From assembly GCA_023444445.1 (NCBI GenBank), contig JAEXMK010000027.1:1-7529 (forward strand): a stretch of 7,529 nucleotides of DNA, written 5' to 3'. This DNA is from Pseudomonadota bacterium (GTDB lineage: Bacteria; Pseudomonadota; Alphaproteobacteria; Rhizobiales; Rhizobiaceae). Within the stretch, counting starts at the first letter, position 1, and each line of letters begins with the position of its first letter. This document shows positions 1-6,242 of the stretch, one piece after another. The translations under genes were made by a program, and so were the position numbers. A model generated the notes under the pieces. That model was given only the letters and a program-made list of their open reading frames with translations. It was not told the DNA's origin and did no database searches.

Positions 1-147
1 GAGGTGCGTAAAGGCGATGAACCGTTCAACGCGCAGCACTATTTCATGACCAATCCCAGCCTTTCCGGACGTGGTGAAGCCTTGAAATCCAGTGCGCCCA
101 AATTGATTGCCGGGTTGATTTCGTCCCGCAAGAAACAGGCTGAATGA
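1..147 (+). CDS. ppk: Polyphosphate kinase 1, C-terminal end (partial)
   Basis: Frame 1 is open from the left edge to a TGA at 145-147 and encodes 48 residues of a gene that starts outside the window. The stretch with [11 protein letters not shown] followed by a basic tail matches what I know of the carboxyl end of alphaproteobacterial polyphosphate kinase 1. PPK1 reversibly moves the terminal phosphate of ATP onto inorganic polyphosphate at the inner membrane or in the cytosol. The catalytic histidines lie upstream and cannot be checked. The identification is strengthened by the next gene, an exopolyphosphatase whose ATG overlaps this stop codon, which is the classic ppk-ppx arrangement. Only the tail is visible, so the call rests on a short motif plus context. 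Confidence 0.85.
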   Translation, partial: EVRKGDEPFNAQHYFMTNPSLSGRGEALKSSAPKLIAGLISSRKKQAE

Positions 148-1667
148 CTCGATCAGAAGCACAGGGGCGGCTGACCGGCCTTGCCCCCGTTTCCGTCATA
201 GATATTGGTTCGAACTCCGTTCGTCTTGTCGTATATGAAGGTCTTTCCCGCGCGCCCGCGGTGCTGTTCAACGAAAAGGTCCTGTGCGGCCTTGGCAAGG
301 GACTGGCGCTGACAGGCCGCATGCATGAGGAAGGCGTCAGCCGGGCGCTGATGGCGCTGAGGCGCTTCCATGTGCTTTCCGAGCAGGCGCAGGCGCAGAA
401 GCTTTATGTGCTGGCGACGGCCGCAGCGCGTGAGGCGGAAAACGGCCCTGATTTCATCCGTGAGGCCGAAGCCATTCTCGGCTCCGAGATCGAGGTGCTC
501 TCAGGCGAGAAGGAAGCGCTTTATTCCGCCTATGGCGTGATCAGCGGTTTTCACGATCCCGATGGCATTGCCGGCGACCTCGGCGGCGGTTCGCTCGAAC
601 TCATCGATATCAAGGGCAAGAGCTGCGGCGAGGGCATTACCCTGCCTCTCGGTGGCCTGCGGCTTTCTGAGCAGTCGGACGGTTCTCTGGAGAAAGCGGC
701 GACGATCGCCCGCAAGCACGTCAAGAATTTCTCCAAGCTTCTCGCAGCGGGAGAGGGGCGTACCTTCTATGCGGTCGGCGGCACCTGGCGCAACATTGCC
801 AAGCTGCACATGGAAATCACGGGTTATCCGCTGCATATGATGCAGGGTTATGAATTGCCGCTGGAGGAAATGCTGAATTTTCTCGAGGAGGTCATCGTTT
901 CCCGGGATAGCAAGGACCCGGCCTGGCAGGCTGTTTCCAAGAACCGCCGTTCGCTCCTGCCGTTTGGCGCCATCGCCATGCGCGAGGTTCTGAAAATGAT
1001 GAAGCCGGCAAAGATCGCCTTCTCGGCGCAGGGCGTGCGCGAAGGTTATCTTTATTCGCTGCTTTCGGAAGCAGAACAGGAATCCGATCCGCTGCTGGTC
1101 GCGGCCGATGAGCTTGCCATTCTGCGCGCCCGCTCGCCGGAACATGCACGCGAACTGGCGGACTGGAGCGGCCGCACCTTCCCGGTCTTCGGCATCGACG
1201 AGACCGAAGAGGAAAGCCGGTACCGGCAGGCGGCCTGCCTCTTGGCTGATATCAGCTGGCGCGCCCATCCGGATTATCGCGGGCTTCAGGCGCTCAACAT
1301 CATCGCCCATTCGTCCTTCGTGGCGATCACCCATCCCGGCCGCGCCTATATTGCTTTGGCCAATTATTATCGCTTTGAAGGTCTGAACGATAACGGCACG
1401 ACGGAGCCGCTCGCGGCCATGGCGGGCGAACGCCTTCAGGAACTTGGCAAATTGCTCGGCGGTCTGCTGCGTGTCGTCTATCTGTTCTCGGCTTCGATGC
1501 CGGGCGTCGTCGATCACCTCAAATTCCGCGAGTCCGACAGTCCGGATATCGATCTGGAATTTGTGGTGCCGCATGATTATTGCGATTTCGCCGGCGAGCG
1601 GCTGGACGGGCGTTTGCAGCAACTGGCGAAGCTGACCGGCAAGCGGCTGGCGTTCGTGTTCGAGTAA
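144..1667 (+). CDS. ppx: Exopolyphosphatase (Ppx/GppA family)
   Basis: Predicted enzyme of 507 residues that releases phosphate from the ends of polyphosphate chains in the cytosol. It belongs to the ASKHA (actin-like ATPase) fold. Visible motifs are the N-terminal phosphate-binding loop [14 protein letters not shown] (residues 20-33), the SGEKEA segment (120-125) whose Glu aligns with the catalytic acid of the family, the second phosphate loop [13 protein letters not shown] (144-156) and the [10 protein letters not shown] segment (210-219). From about residue 320 the protein continues into the helical HD-like C-terminal domain, including [10 protein letters not shown] near 383-392. The length is normal for the long Ppx type. 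The ATG overlaps the ppk stop as ATGA and no strong Shine-Dalgarno sequence precedes it, so translation is probably coupled to ppk. A GppA-like pppGpp hydrolase activity cannot be excluded, but the ppk neighbour favours Ppx. Confidence 0.95.
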   Translation: MTRSEAQGRLTGLAPVSVIDIGSNSVRLVVYEGLSRAPAVLFNEKVLCGLGKGLALTGRMHEEGVSRALMALRRFHVLSEQAQAQKLYVLATAAAREAENGPDFIREAEAILGSEIEVLSGEKEALYSAYGVISGFHDPDGIAGDLGGGSLELIDIKGKSCGEGITLPLGGLRLSEQSDGSLEKAATIARKHVKNFSKLLAAGEGRTFYAVGGTWRNIAKLHMEITGYPLHMMQGYELPLEEMLNFLEEVIVSRDSKDPAWQAVSKNRRSLLPFGAIAMREVLKMMKPAKIAFSAQGVREGYLYSLLSEAEQESDPLLVAADELAILRARSPEHARELADWSGRTFPVFGIDETEEESRYRQAACLLADISWRAHPDYRGLQALNIIAHSSFVAITHPGRAYIALANYYRFEGLNDNGTTEPLAAMAGERLQELGKLLGGLLRVVYLFSASMPGVVDHLKFRESDSPDIDLEFVVPHDYCDFAGERLDGRLQQLAKLTGKRLAFVFE

Positions 1668-1697
1668 GCCGGGGGAGAAGTCCGCTTTCGGCGCAGG

Positions 1698-2330
1698 TTA
1701 GGCCCAGCGCTCGCAAAAGGCTTCGATATCGTTCGACTGGAAGTCCGCAAGCCGCGCCATGATCGTCTCGAAGGGCCAGTCCCACCAGGCGATCGCGGCA
1801 AGCTTCGCCGCGATGGATCGTGAAAAGCGCTCGCGAATGATTTTTGCGGGAACACCGCCGACGATGGTATAGGGCGGCACGTCCTTGGTGACGACGGCGC
1901 CGGCCGCAAGCACCGCGCCGTCTCCCACTGTTACGCCCGGCAAGACGATAACCCCGTGGCCGATCCAGACATCGTGGCCGATGATGGCGCGATCCTGCTT
2001 TCGCTGGTCGAAAAACGCGTCATCGCGCACCGCGTCGGCGGCGTAATATTCCGGGCAATAGCTGAAGCGATGCATGGATGGCCGGTCCATCGGATGGTTC
2101 GGGGCGCCTATCCTGACCTCCGCGGCGATGGCGCAGAACTTTCCGATTATCGCATCCCCCACCATGCAACGCTGACCGAGATAGGAGTAATTCCCGAGTT
2201 CGACATTGTGCAGCGAGGTGTCAGCCAAAATTTCGCAGCATCTGCCGATATTCGAATCTCTTACGCTCGCCGTCGCGTGAATGACGGTCTCTGCGAGCTT
2301 CGGGCGTTTGATCTGTGCGGTGGGGTCCAT
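1698..2330 (-). CDS. Left-handed beta-helix acyltransferase (xenobiotic/phosphonate-associated type)
   Basis: A 210-residue hexapeptide-repeat protein, probably a trimeric cytoplasmic acetyl-CoA-dependent O-acetyltransferase. Imperfect hexapeptide turns run from about residue 17 to 155, with [14 protein letters not shown] (62-75) and [20 protein letters not shown] (117-136) as the clearest. His79 in NHPMD sits where xenobiotic acetyltransferases (Vat/Cat type B) carry the catalytic histidine. The tail contains [24 protein letters not shown] (147-169 region) and WWDWPFE, typical of the DapH/DapD/GlmU-related group often found in phosphonate (phn) clusters. No phn gene is visible here, so the substrate is unknown and antibiotic resistance should not be assumed. 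The ATG at 2330 is chosen because GGAG (2340-2337) lies six bases upstream. The frame stays open upstream to 2504. It converges on ppx with a 30-base gap. Confidence 0.88.
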   Translation of the reverse strand: MDPTAQIKRPKLAETVIHATASVRDSNIGRCCEILADTSLHNVELGNYSYLGQRCMVGDAIIGKFCAIAAEVRIGAPNHPMDRPSMHRFSYCPEYYAADAVRDDAFFDQRKQDRAIIGHDVWIGHGVIVLPGVTVGDGAVLAAGAVVTKDVPPYTIVGGVPAKIIRERFSRSIAAKLAAIAWWDWPFETIMARLADFQSNDIEAFCERWA

Positions 2331-2336
2331 TCCAGT

Positions 2337-2340
2337 CTCC
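2337..2340 (-). promoter_or_regulatory. Ribosome binding site deciding the acyltransferase start
   Basis: On the minus strand GGAG ends six bases before ATG 2330. The open frame runs further upstream and contains another ATG at 2438, preceded by GAGG at eight bases. The 2330 start leaves a protein beginning just ahead of the [13 protein letters not shown] segment where related proteins begin, so it is preferred. Confidence 0.55.
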
Positions 2341-2478
2341 GGATTTTGCGCCTGCTTAACCGGGAATGATGAAGGGCCTGTGACGTGGAATAGCGAAGCA
2401 GTGCTGTCGTGATCGGCAGCTTCTCTCAAATGGATCATGCCTATAACCTCGCCCACACCCTCGCTTCGCGGATAAATA

Positions 2479-2826
2479 TCACCTATTGGTGACTTTGGCC
2501 CCAATGTCGTTTTTCTTCCAGTAGTGCTCGGTTATGTTCTGCGCGTTCCGAATGATATGACCGGCGATGTCAGGATCTCCGCCCTCGAATGTTTCCGGGT
2601 CGGCACCGCATAAGAGCAGGAAGAGCTGCTGATGAGCGACAGCGGCAAAATAGTCCTGGGGCGGGGGCTGCACGTCTGAATCGGCGGCCCGCAATGCCTC
2701 GGAAACCTCTTTGCTGGCGCGCTCAAGCGCTGCATGAATCGTGGCCATCATTGCTGCTTCCTTGCGCTGCAATATGTCCTGAATTTGCCGCTCAGACGGT
2801 GTCAGAATCGGGCAACTCTCACTCAT
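2479..2826 (-). CDS. Hypothetical protein, 115 residues, mostly helical
   Basis: I do not recognise this protein. It is predicted cytoplasmic, with no signal peptide or membrane segment. Residues 10-50 are rich in Glu, Lys, Gln and Ala ([28 protein letters not shown]) and look like one or two amphipathic helices. A Pro-rich linker (QPPPQ, 53-57) follows, then a hydrophobic helix with [10 protein letters not shown] (65-74) and an acidic loop [11 protein letters not shown] (76-86). The tail is polar and basic. Two cysteines, 5 and 73, are far apart. The ATG at 2826 is chosen over an in-frame upstream codon because AGGAGA (2840-2835) lies eight bases before it, an excellent ribosome binding site that supports real translation. 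It is flanked by gaps of 148 and 173 bases, suggesting its own promoter. No function is inferred. Confidence 0.7.
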   Translation of the reverse strand: MSESCPILTPSERQIQDILQRKEAAMMATIHAALERASKEVSEALRAADSDVQPPPQDYFAAVAHQQLFLLLCGADPETFEGGDPDIAGHIIRNAQNITEHYWKKNDIGAKVTNR

Positions 2827-2834
2827 CGAATATC

Positions 2835-2840
2835 TCTCCT
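2835..2840 (-). promoter_or_regulatory. Strong Shine-Dalgarno sequence of the 115-residue protein
   Basis: AGGAGA on the minus strand lies eight bases before ATG 2826. It is among the best ribosome binding sites in the window and fixes the start at MSESCPIL. Confidence 0.6.
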
Positions 2841-2867
2841 GTCGGCACAACCATGTCGCTGAGCAAT

Positions 2868-2873
2868 ATTATC
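2868..2873 (-). promoter_or_regulatory. Possible -10 element for the 115-residue protein
   Basis: The minus strand reads GATAATATT here, about 40 bases before ATG 2826, inside a locally AT-rich stretch of a GC-rich region. No good -35 hexamer is seen 16-18 bases upstream (the bases there read CGTAAA). This is a weak promoter candidate by eye only. Confidence 0.25.
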
Positions 2874-2907
2874 GCATGGATTGTGTCCGCTTTACGGGAA
2901 GATTGAA

Positions 2908-2946
2908 ATGGTGGTCCTGAAACATGGCGCGATGGCTCGCCACCAT
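2908..2946. repeat. Nested inverted repeat between the YunG-like gene and the 115-residue gene
   Basis: ATGGTGG (2908-2914) and CCACCAT (2940-2946) are perfect 7-base inverted arms around a 25-base centre. The centre contains further ATGG copies (ATGGCG at 2924-2929, ATGGC at 2932-2936) that can pair with the same right arm, so alternative hairpins are possible. It lies about 55 bases past the YunG-like stop codon and upstream of the next gene. No T tract follows on the minus strand, so it is not an obvious Rho-independent terminator. Confidence 0.35.
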
Positions 2947-2999
2947 ACCGGCACACATGGATCAAAACGGCAATGGGCCGGCAATGCATCGCAACCGGT

Positions 3000-3347
3000 T
3001 CAGCCGTGCCCCAGTGCCTTCCGGATGCAGGCGCTGAGATAGGCATATTGCAGCGGCGTTATCGTCGCCATGGCTTCCGTGCGGCTGGCGAGCCGGTCCT
3101 GATAACCGATTGGAATATCGAATTGAGAGAAGGTGAAGTCCCAGCGAGTGCCTTCAACGATATTGTAGAAATGCTCGGTGCCGCTGACAGCGGTCTTGGC
3201 AAGCTCGCCGCCGAAGATATCCTGAACCACCAGCGCGGTGACGCTGCCTTGCCCTTTTGCGGGGTTGTCGCGTGACCAGAGGTTGCCGGTCTCACCCGAC
3301 CAGCTTTTCTTCAGGGCGTAATAAAGTCTCTCTGCATGGTCCTGCAT
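3000..3347 (-). CDS. YunG-like small protein
   Basis: A 115-residue cytoplasmic protein resembling the Bacillus YunG family as I remember it. The matching elements are YYALKKSWSGET (9-20), WSRDNPAKGQ (24-33), the core VTALVVQDIFGGEL (36-49), SGTEHFYN (55-62) and a C-terminal FTFSQFDIP stretch (71-79). The function of the family is not established to my knowledge. A conserved Cys in a GQC-x-VTALV motif plus a downstream His would suggest a papain-like fold. Here the motif reads GQGSVTALV, with Gly34 (codon GGC, 3248-3246) where I expect Cys, while His59 is kept. The ATG at 3347 is preferred to a TTG at 3368. A moderate GAAG lies seven bases upstream. No signal peptide or membrane helix is seen. 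It is 133 bases downstream of the phytase-like gene on the same strand and could be read from it or from its own promoter. Confidence 0.75.
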   Translation of the reverse strand: MQDHAERLYYALKKSWSGETGNLWSRDNPAKGQGSVTALVVQDIFGGELAKTAVSGTEHFYNIVEGTRWDFTFSQFDIPIGYQDRLASRTEAMATITPLQYAYLSACIRKALGHG

Positions 3348-3446
3348 CAAACGTCTTCTTTTCCGCAAGCATGTTTCCGTTGAAGTATGGCGGATCGGAA
3401 CGGAGCGCCATGCAGATATTGGTCTACCGGGCGCTCCGGGTCACTC

Positions 3447-3473
3447 GCCGCTGCCAAAGCGATTGGCGGCAGC
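3447..3473 (-). terminator. Stem-loop just after the phytase-like gene
   Basis: Arms 3447-3457 and 3463-3473 form an 11-base-pair stem with one mismatch and one G-T wobble around a 5-base loop (TCGCT on the minus strand). It begins seven bases after the stop codon of the phytase-like gene. No T run follows, so it fits a mRNA-end-stabilising hairpin or a T-less terminator better than a canonical Rho-independent one. Confidence 0.4.
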
Positions 3474-3480
3474 TTCGGTC

Positions 3481-4839
3481 TTATTTCGCGTCGAGCAGAT
3501 CCTTGACCTCAAGCAGGACGAATTCGTTATCGTCAGCCTTGTCGAGCGCGCGGCCGGCCGAGAAGGGCAGGTTGTTGTCATTGCCGACGATGATATGCGT
3601 GGCATCGACACGGTCGACATTCTCGATGGTGACGAAAGGCATGTCATAATAACCGTTGCCGCTGCCCTGACGCTTCTTGTTGTCAGGGTCGGAGATTTTT
3701 AAGAGATCGATATAGCCGATCTTGCGCGCGGCCTTGCCGACATTGGCGTCATTAAATTCGATCTTGTAGATGCGCTTCACCTTGGAAGGCACGGCAAAGC
3801 AGTTCGCTTCCGGCTTCTTCGGGTCGGCGCAGGCCTTGTCGGCGGTGCCGGCGCCGTTGTCGCGTTCAATGACCAATGCGGTGCTGTCATCAAGCATGTT
3901 GAAATCGCCGATGGCTTCGCCACCCTGCGCCAGCGGATAAAGCCAGGTGCGGCCGGTCCATTCCTTCTTGGCGGTGTCGAGTTCGATGATGCGCAGCGCG
4001 GTTGCGCCGTCTTCGGTCTTCTCCACCTGGCCGTCGGCCATGTAAAGCGGGCCTTCAAGAAGGCCGTACAGCTTGGAGCCGTCCCTGGAGAGCGCCAAGC
4101 CTTCATAACCGCCCGAGCGTTTGAGGTTGAAGGCCGGCATCTTCTGCGTGGGGTTGCCGGGCAGGGCCAGGGTGGGGTGATCAGGAGACTTCACCTCGAT
4201 GTCGCCGGCCTTGGTGGAGATCACGTCGGTCAGCTTGCCGTCACGGGTGAATTTCAGGATGTAGGGGCCGAATTCCTCGCCAACCCAGAAACCATCGGCA
4301 ACCGGCTGAATGGATTCGACGTCGAAATCGGCGCCCGTCAGGTAACGCTTGCTCGATCCTTCGAGGACGATGGGGAAGGGCGCCTTCATGTCTGGGTCGG
4401 AAAGGAACACGGTTTCAAGCGCGTTGACTTTGCCGGCGTCCCAGTCGAACTTCAGATGGTGAAGCATCAGCATGGCGTCGCTGGAGTTGAGCTTGGAGCC
4501 GAAACCGTTGTCGGAAAGGCTCCAGAAGCTGCCGTCGGGCATCGCCTTGATGCCGGAAAAACCCTGCATCGGCTGGCCGTTGAACGGCATGGAAAGACCG
4601 GTCAGTCGTACGCCGTCCTTGCCGGGCACGGTGCCGAGACCTTCCGCGCGCTTGCGGTCGGCGGTGGTGAACTTGGCGGAGGTCTTGAGATGTTCAGGTG
4701 CATCGGCCGGCGCCGGAATGATGGTGTTTGCCGGCAGAATGGCGTGGGAGACCAGCTTTGCCGAAAACTCCTGCTCTGCCGCGTGCGATGCGGTGGCAAG
4801 CGCAAGGATGGCGCAGGATGCAAAAAGAATGTGCTTCAT
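3481..4839 (-). CDS. Secreted esterase-like phytase-domain protein
   Basis: A 452-residue exported protein of the 'esterase-like activity of phytase' family, a beta-propeller-like domain. Residues 1-20 form a type I signal peptide (MKH, hydrophobic core ILFASCAILALAT, then SHA before AEQ), so the mature protein should be periplasmic or secreted. An FASC tetrapeptide at 6-9 is too close to the N-terminus to be a convincing lipobox. The domain covers about residues 60-445. Typical blocks are GLSMPFNGQPMQGFSGIKAM (81-100), DGSFWSLSDNGFG (102-114), DFDVESIQPVADGFWVGEEFGPYI (171-194), GGYEGLALSRDGSKLYGLLEGP (243-264) and NVDRVDATHIIVGNDNN (407-423). Cys337 and Cys347 could form a disulfide. The physiological substrate is unknown; phosphate esters are a reasonable guess. 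The ATG at 4839 is chosen because it opens the signal peptide and follows GAGAGGGG (4855-4848) at eight bases. The frame runs upstream to 4941 without such support. Confidence 0.9.
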   Translation of the reverse strand: MKHILFASCAILALATASHAAEQEFSAKLVSHAILPANTIIPAPADAPEHLKTSAKFTTADRKRAEGLGTVPGKDGVRLTGLSMPFNGQPMQGFSGIKAMPDGSFWSLSDNGFGSKLNSSDAMLMLHHLKFDWDAGKVNALETVFLSDPDMKAPFPIVLEGSSKRYLTGADFDVESIQPVADGFWVGEEFGPYILKFTRDGKLTDVISTKAGDIEVKSPDHPTLALPGNPTQKMPAFNLKRSGGYEGLALSRDGSKLYGLLEGPLYMADGQVEKTEDGATALRIIELDTAKKEWTGRTWLYPLAQGGEAIGDFNMLDDSTALVIERDNGAGTADKACADPKKPEANCFAVPSKVKRIYKIEFNDANVGKAARKIGYIDLLKISDPDNKKRQGSGNGYYDMPFVTIENVDRVDATHIIVGNDNNLPFSAGRALDKADDNEFVLLEVKDLLDAK

Positions 4840-4859
4840 GATGGAGACCCCTCTCAATA

Positions 4860-4874
4860 CCTGTTGAAGACAGG
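4860..4874 (-). repeat. Small stem-loop in the phytase-like gene leader
   Basis: CCTGT (4860-4864) and ACAGG (4870-4874) are perfect inverted arms around five bases. If transcription starts just after the candidate -10 at 4886-4881, this hairpin would be at the extreme 5' end of the mRNA, about 20 bases before ATG 4839. It could stabilise the transcript; this is inference only. Confidence 0.3.
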
Positions 4875-4896
4875 ATTGACGCGATAGGGTCGTCGC

Positions 4897-4914
4897 ATGA
4901 CAGGCAGGTGATTG
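4897..4914 (-). promoter_or_regulatory. Candidate PhoB (Pho) box upstream of the phytase-like gene
   Basis: The minus strand reads CAATCAC-CTGC-CTGTCAT. Compared with the Pho-box consensus of two CTGTCAT repeats separated by four bases, the downstream half matches 7 of 7 and the upstream half 4 of 7. Ten bases further on is TATCGC (4886-4881), a weak -10, which is the spacing expected when PhoB replaces -35 recognition. The ATG is 57 bases downstream of the box. The reading is by eye and a 7-base match can arise by chance. Confidence 0.4.
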
Positions 4915-4929
4915 CCGTTTGAAGCTTTG

Positions 4930-4941
4930 ATGAAATTTCAT
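4930..4941. repeat. 12-base perfect palindrome
   Basis: ATGAAATTTCAT is its own reverse complement. It lies between the cyclase stop and the phytase-like gene, 16 bases upstream of the candidate Pho box. One or two such palindromes are expected by chance in a window of this size, so operator function is only a possibility. Confidence 0.3.
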
Positions 4942-4951
4942 GACGGCCGCT

Positions 4952-4978
4952 ATCGGTCGATGGCTTGCCGGTACCGAT
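4952..4978 (-). terminator. Weak stem-loop after the cyclase gene
   Basis: ATCGGT (4952-4957) and ACCGAT (4973-4978) are perfect 6-base inverted arms with a 15-base loop, beginning five bases after the cyclase stop codon. No T tract follows on the minus strand. It may mark the transcript end, but the support is only positional. Confidence 0.25.
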
Positions 4979-4983
4979 GCCCC

Positions 4984-6012
4984 CTATGCGGCGGGGGGCT
5001 GATATTGGCTGAGCGTGCAGACGCCGAGCGTCTGGCCACGGCCCTTCACCGCATGTTCGCCGAGATATTCGCTGCGCACGCCCTTCGGAAGCACCAGCTG
5101 GTGGGCGAGATCGGCGGAAATCAGCACGGGATGACCGAGCATCTTGCTCAGCGATTCGAGCCTTGAAGTGGTGTTCACTGTGTCGCCGAAATAGGTGATC
5201 TTGTGGTGATCGACACCGATTTCGGCTGTGATGACAGGCCCGCCATGGATGGCGAAACGCAGGCGCGGCACTTCACCGAAACGGGAAAGCCACGTGTCGC
5301 GTTTCTCCTCGATGGTTGCCAGAATATCGAACACGCAGCGCACGCAGGCCGCCCGTCTTATCGCCATGTGATAAGGCCAGGTGATGATGGCGGCATCGCC
5401 AATGTAATCGTCGATGACGCCGCCATGCCTTCTGACCGGCGCGGCATAACTCGCGAAGATTTCCCCAAGAAATTCCTGGGCCTTCAGATCGCCATTGGTT
5501 TCCGCAAATGAGGTGGAGCCGACGAGGTCGATGAAGATGAAGACGCGGTCTTCGCTGACCGGACGGCGATAGCGCCCAAGAATGAGGTCGATGAAGATAT
5601 CGCGGCCGAGAAGCTCGCGCACCCGCATGATGAAAACGATGATGCCGCAGACGATCAGCGTGAAGATCAACGTCTGCACTTCGGCATGAACTGCACGCTT
5701 CCAGGTGCCGGGAAAGATCCCGCTCAGCCAGAGGATCGTGCCGCCAAGCCCGAACCCACAAAAAACGAGAATGGCGTAGATGAGAAGGCCAACAGCAATA
5801 TAGGCCGGTGTCGGCAAAGCGCTCACCTGTCGGGACAGACCAGGTAGAATATAACCGCGCTCGAAAGCGAGAATCGGCGCGCAGGCAAAGAGCGCATAGG
5901 TCGCGCCGATCAAGGCGCCGCCGCCATATTCCAGAAATGCGTAGGCCACGCCGCTGCCCGCCACGGCAACAAACAGCACCACGTAATCCAGAATTGGCAG
6001 CAATTTTCTCAT
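4984..6012 (-). CDS. Membrane-anchored class III adenylate/guanylate cyclase
   Basis: A 342-residue inner-membrane protein (counted from ATG 6012) predicted to make cAMP or cGMP from the nucleoside triphosphate. Four hydrophobic helices are visible at about 5-27, 32-50, 70-96 and 112-131, followed by a short linker with LGRYRRP and a cytoplasmic cyclase homology domain at about 155-315. Metal-binding aspartates are Asp162 in FIDLVGST and Asp206 in YIGDA. The transition-state pair is Asn280 and Arg284 in GDTVNTTSRLE. The residue that usually recognises the purine, a Lys four before the second metal Asp, is Asp202 here, while Thr273 fills the partner position as in class IIIb enzymes. The TM layout resembles rhizobial Cya2-type cyclases. 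ATG 6012 has a weak GGA six bases upstream. A GTG at 6057 would add 15 residues and cannot be excluded. Two cyclase domains are needed per active site, so it must dimerise. Confidence 0.9.
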   Translation of the reverse strand: MRKLLPILDYVVLFVAVAGSGVAYAFLEYGGGALIGATYALFACAPILAFERGYILPGLSRQVSALPTPAYIAVGLLIYAILVFCGFGLGGTILWLSGIFPGTWKRAVHAEVQTLIFTLIVCGIIVFIMRVRELLGRDIFIDLILGRYRRPVSEDRVFIFIDLVGSTSFAETNGDLKAQEFLGEIFASYAAPVRRHGGVIDDYIGDAAIITWPYHMAIRRAACVRCVFDILATIEEKRDTWLSRFGEVPRLRFAIHGGPVITAEIGVDHHKITYFGDTVNTTSRLESLSKMLGHPVLISADLAHQLVLPKGVRSEYLGEHAVKGRGQTLGVCTLSQYQPPAA

Positions 6013-6186
6013 GGCAATTCCGATCTCGGAAAGGAAGGCTTGCACCCTCTCGGGCACAGCTTCTGTTCAGGCCATATGCGACATTAGTGTGGAAAATGCG
6101 CCGCAAAAAGTGAGTAATCGGTAAGGTTGCACGAAGGATTGGCGGAGCTGTTGCGCCCTTGCCGCAGCGGCAGCGAACCCCGCAAC

Positions 6187-6200
6187 ATGAGAGGTCTCAT
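6187..6200. repeat. Operator-like palindrome ATGAGA-GG-TCTCAT
   Basis: Two perfect 6-base inverted arms flank a 2-base centre, giving a 14-base near-palindrome in the rnd-cyclase gap, roughly 190 bases upstream of the cyclase ATG at 6012. The short centre suits a dimeric DNA-binding protein better than an RNA hairpin. No regulator is identified. Confidence 0.35.
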
Positions 6201-6242
6201 CGACGGCTCAAGGTCTTTTCAACGCACGGACAGACAACACGG

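Noticed and set aside
501..1622. A 373-residue open frame on the minus strand inside ppx
   Set aside because: It lies entirely antisense to a well-supported exopolyphosphatase. Long antisense frames are common in GC-rich genes, and the translation is rich in Arg, Gln and Ala with no recognisable domain.
1668..1697. Bidirectional terminator between ppx and the acyltransferase
   Set aside because: Only a 4-base GCCG/CGGC pairing is seen in the 30-base gap and there is no T run on either strand.
4813..4824. Lipoprotein signal in the phytase-like protein
   Set aside because: The FASC tetrapeptide at residues 6-9 comes before a full hydrophobic core, while SHA before AEQ at residue 20 is a good type I signal peptidase site.
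4177..4887. A 236-residue plus-strand frame opposite the phytase-like gene
   Set aside because: It is a Gly-, Val- and His-rich mirror of the phytase-like coding sequence with no recognised motif and no good ribosome binding site.
5273..6106. A 277-residue minus-strand frame overlapping the cyclase
   Set aside because: It is an alternative frame of the cyclase gene, very rich in Arg, His and Ser, and starts with a non-ATG codon. The cyclase frame has clear catalytic motifs.
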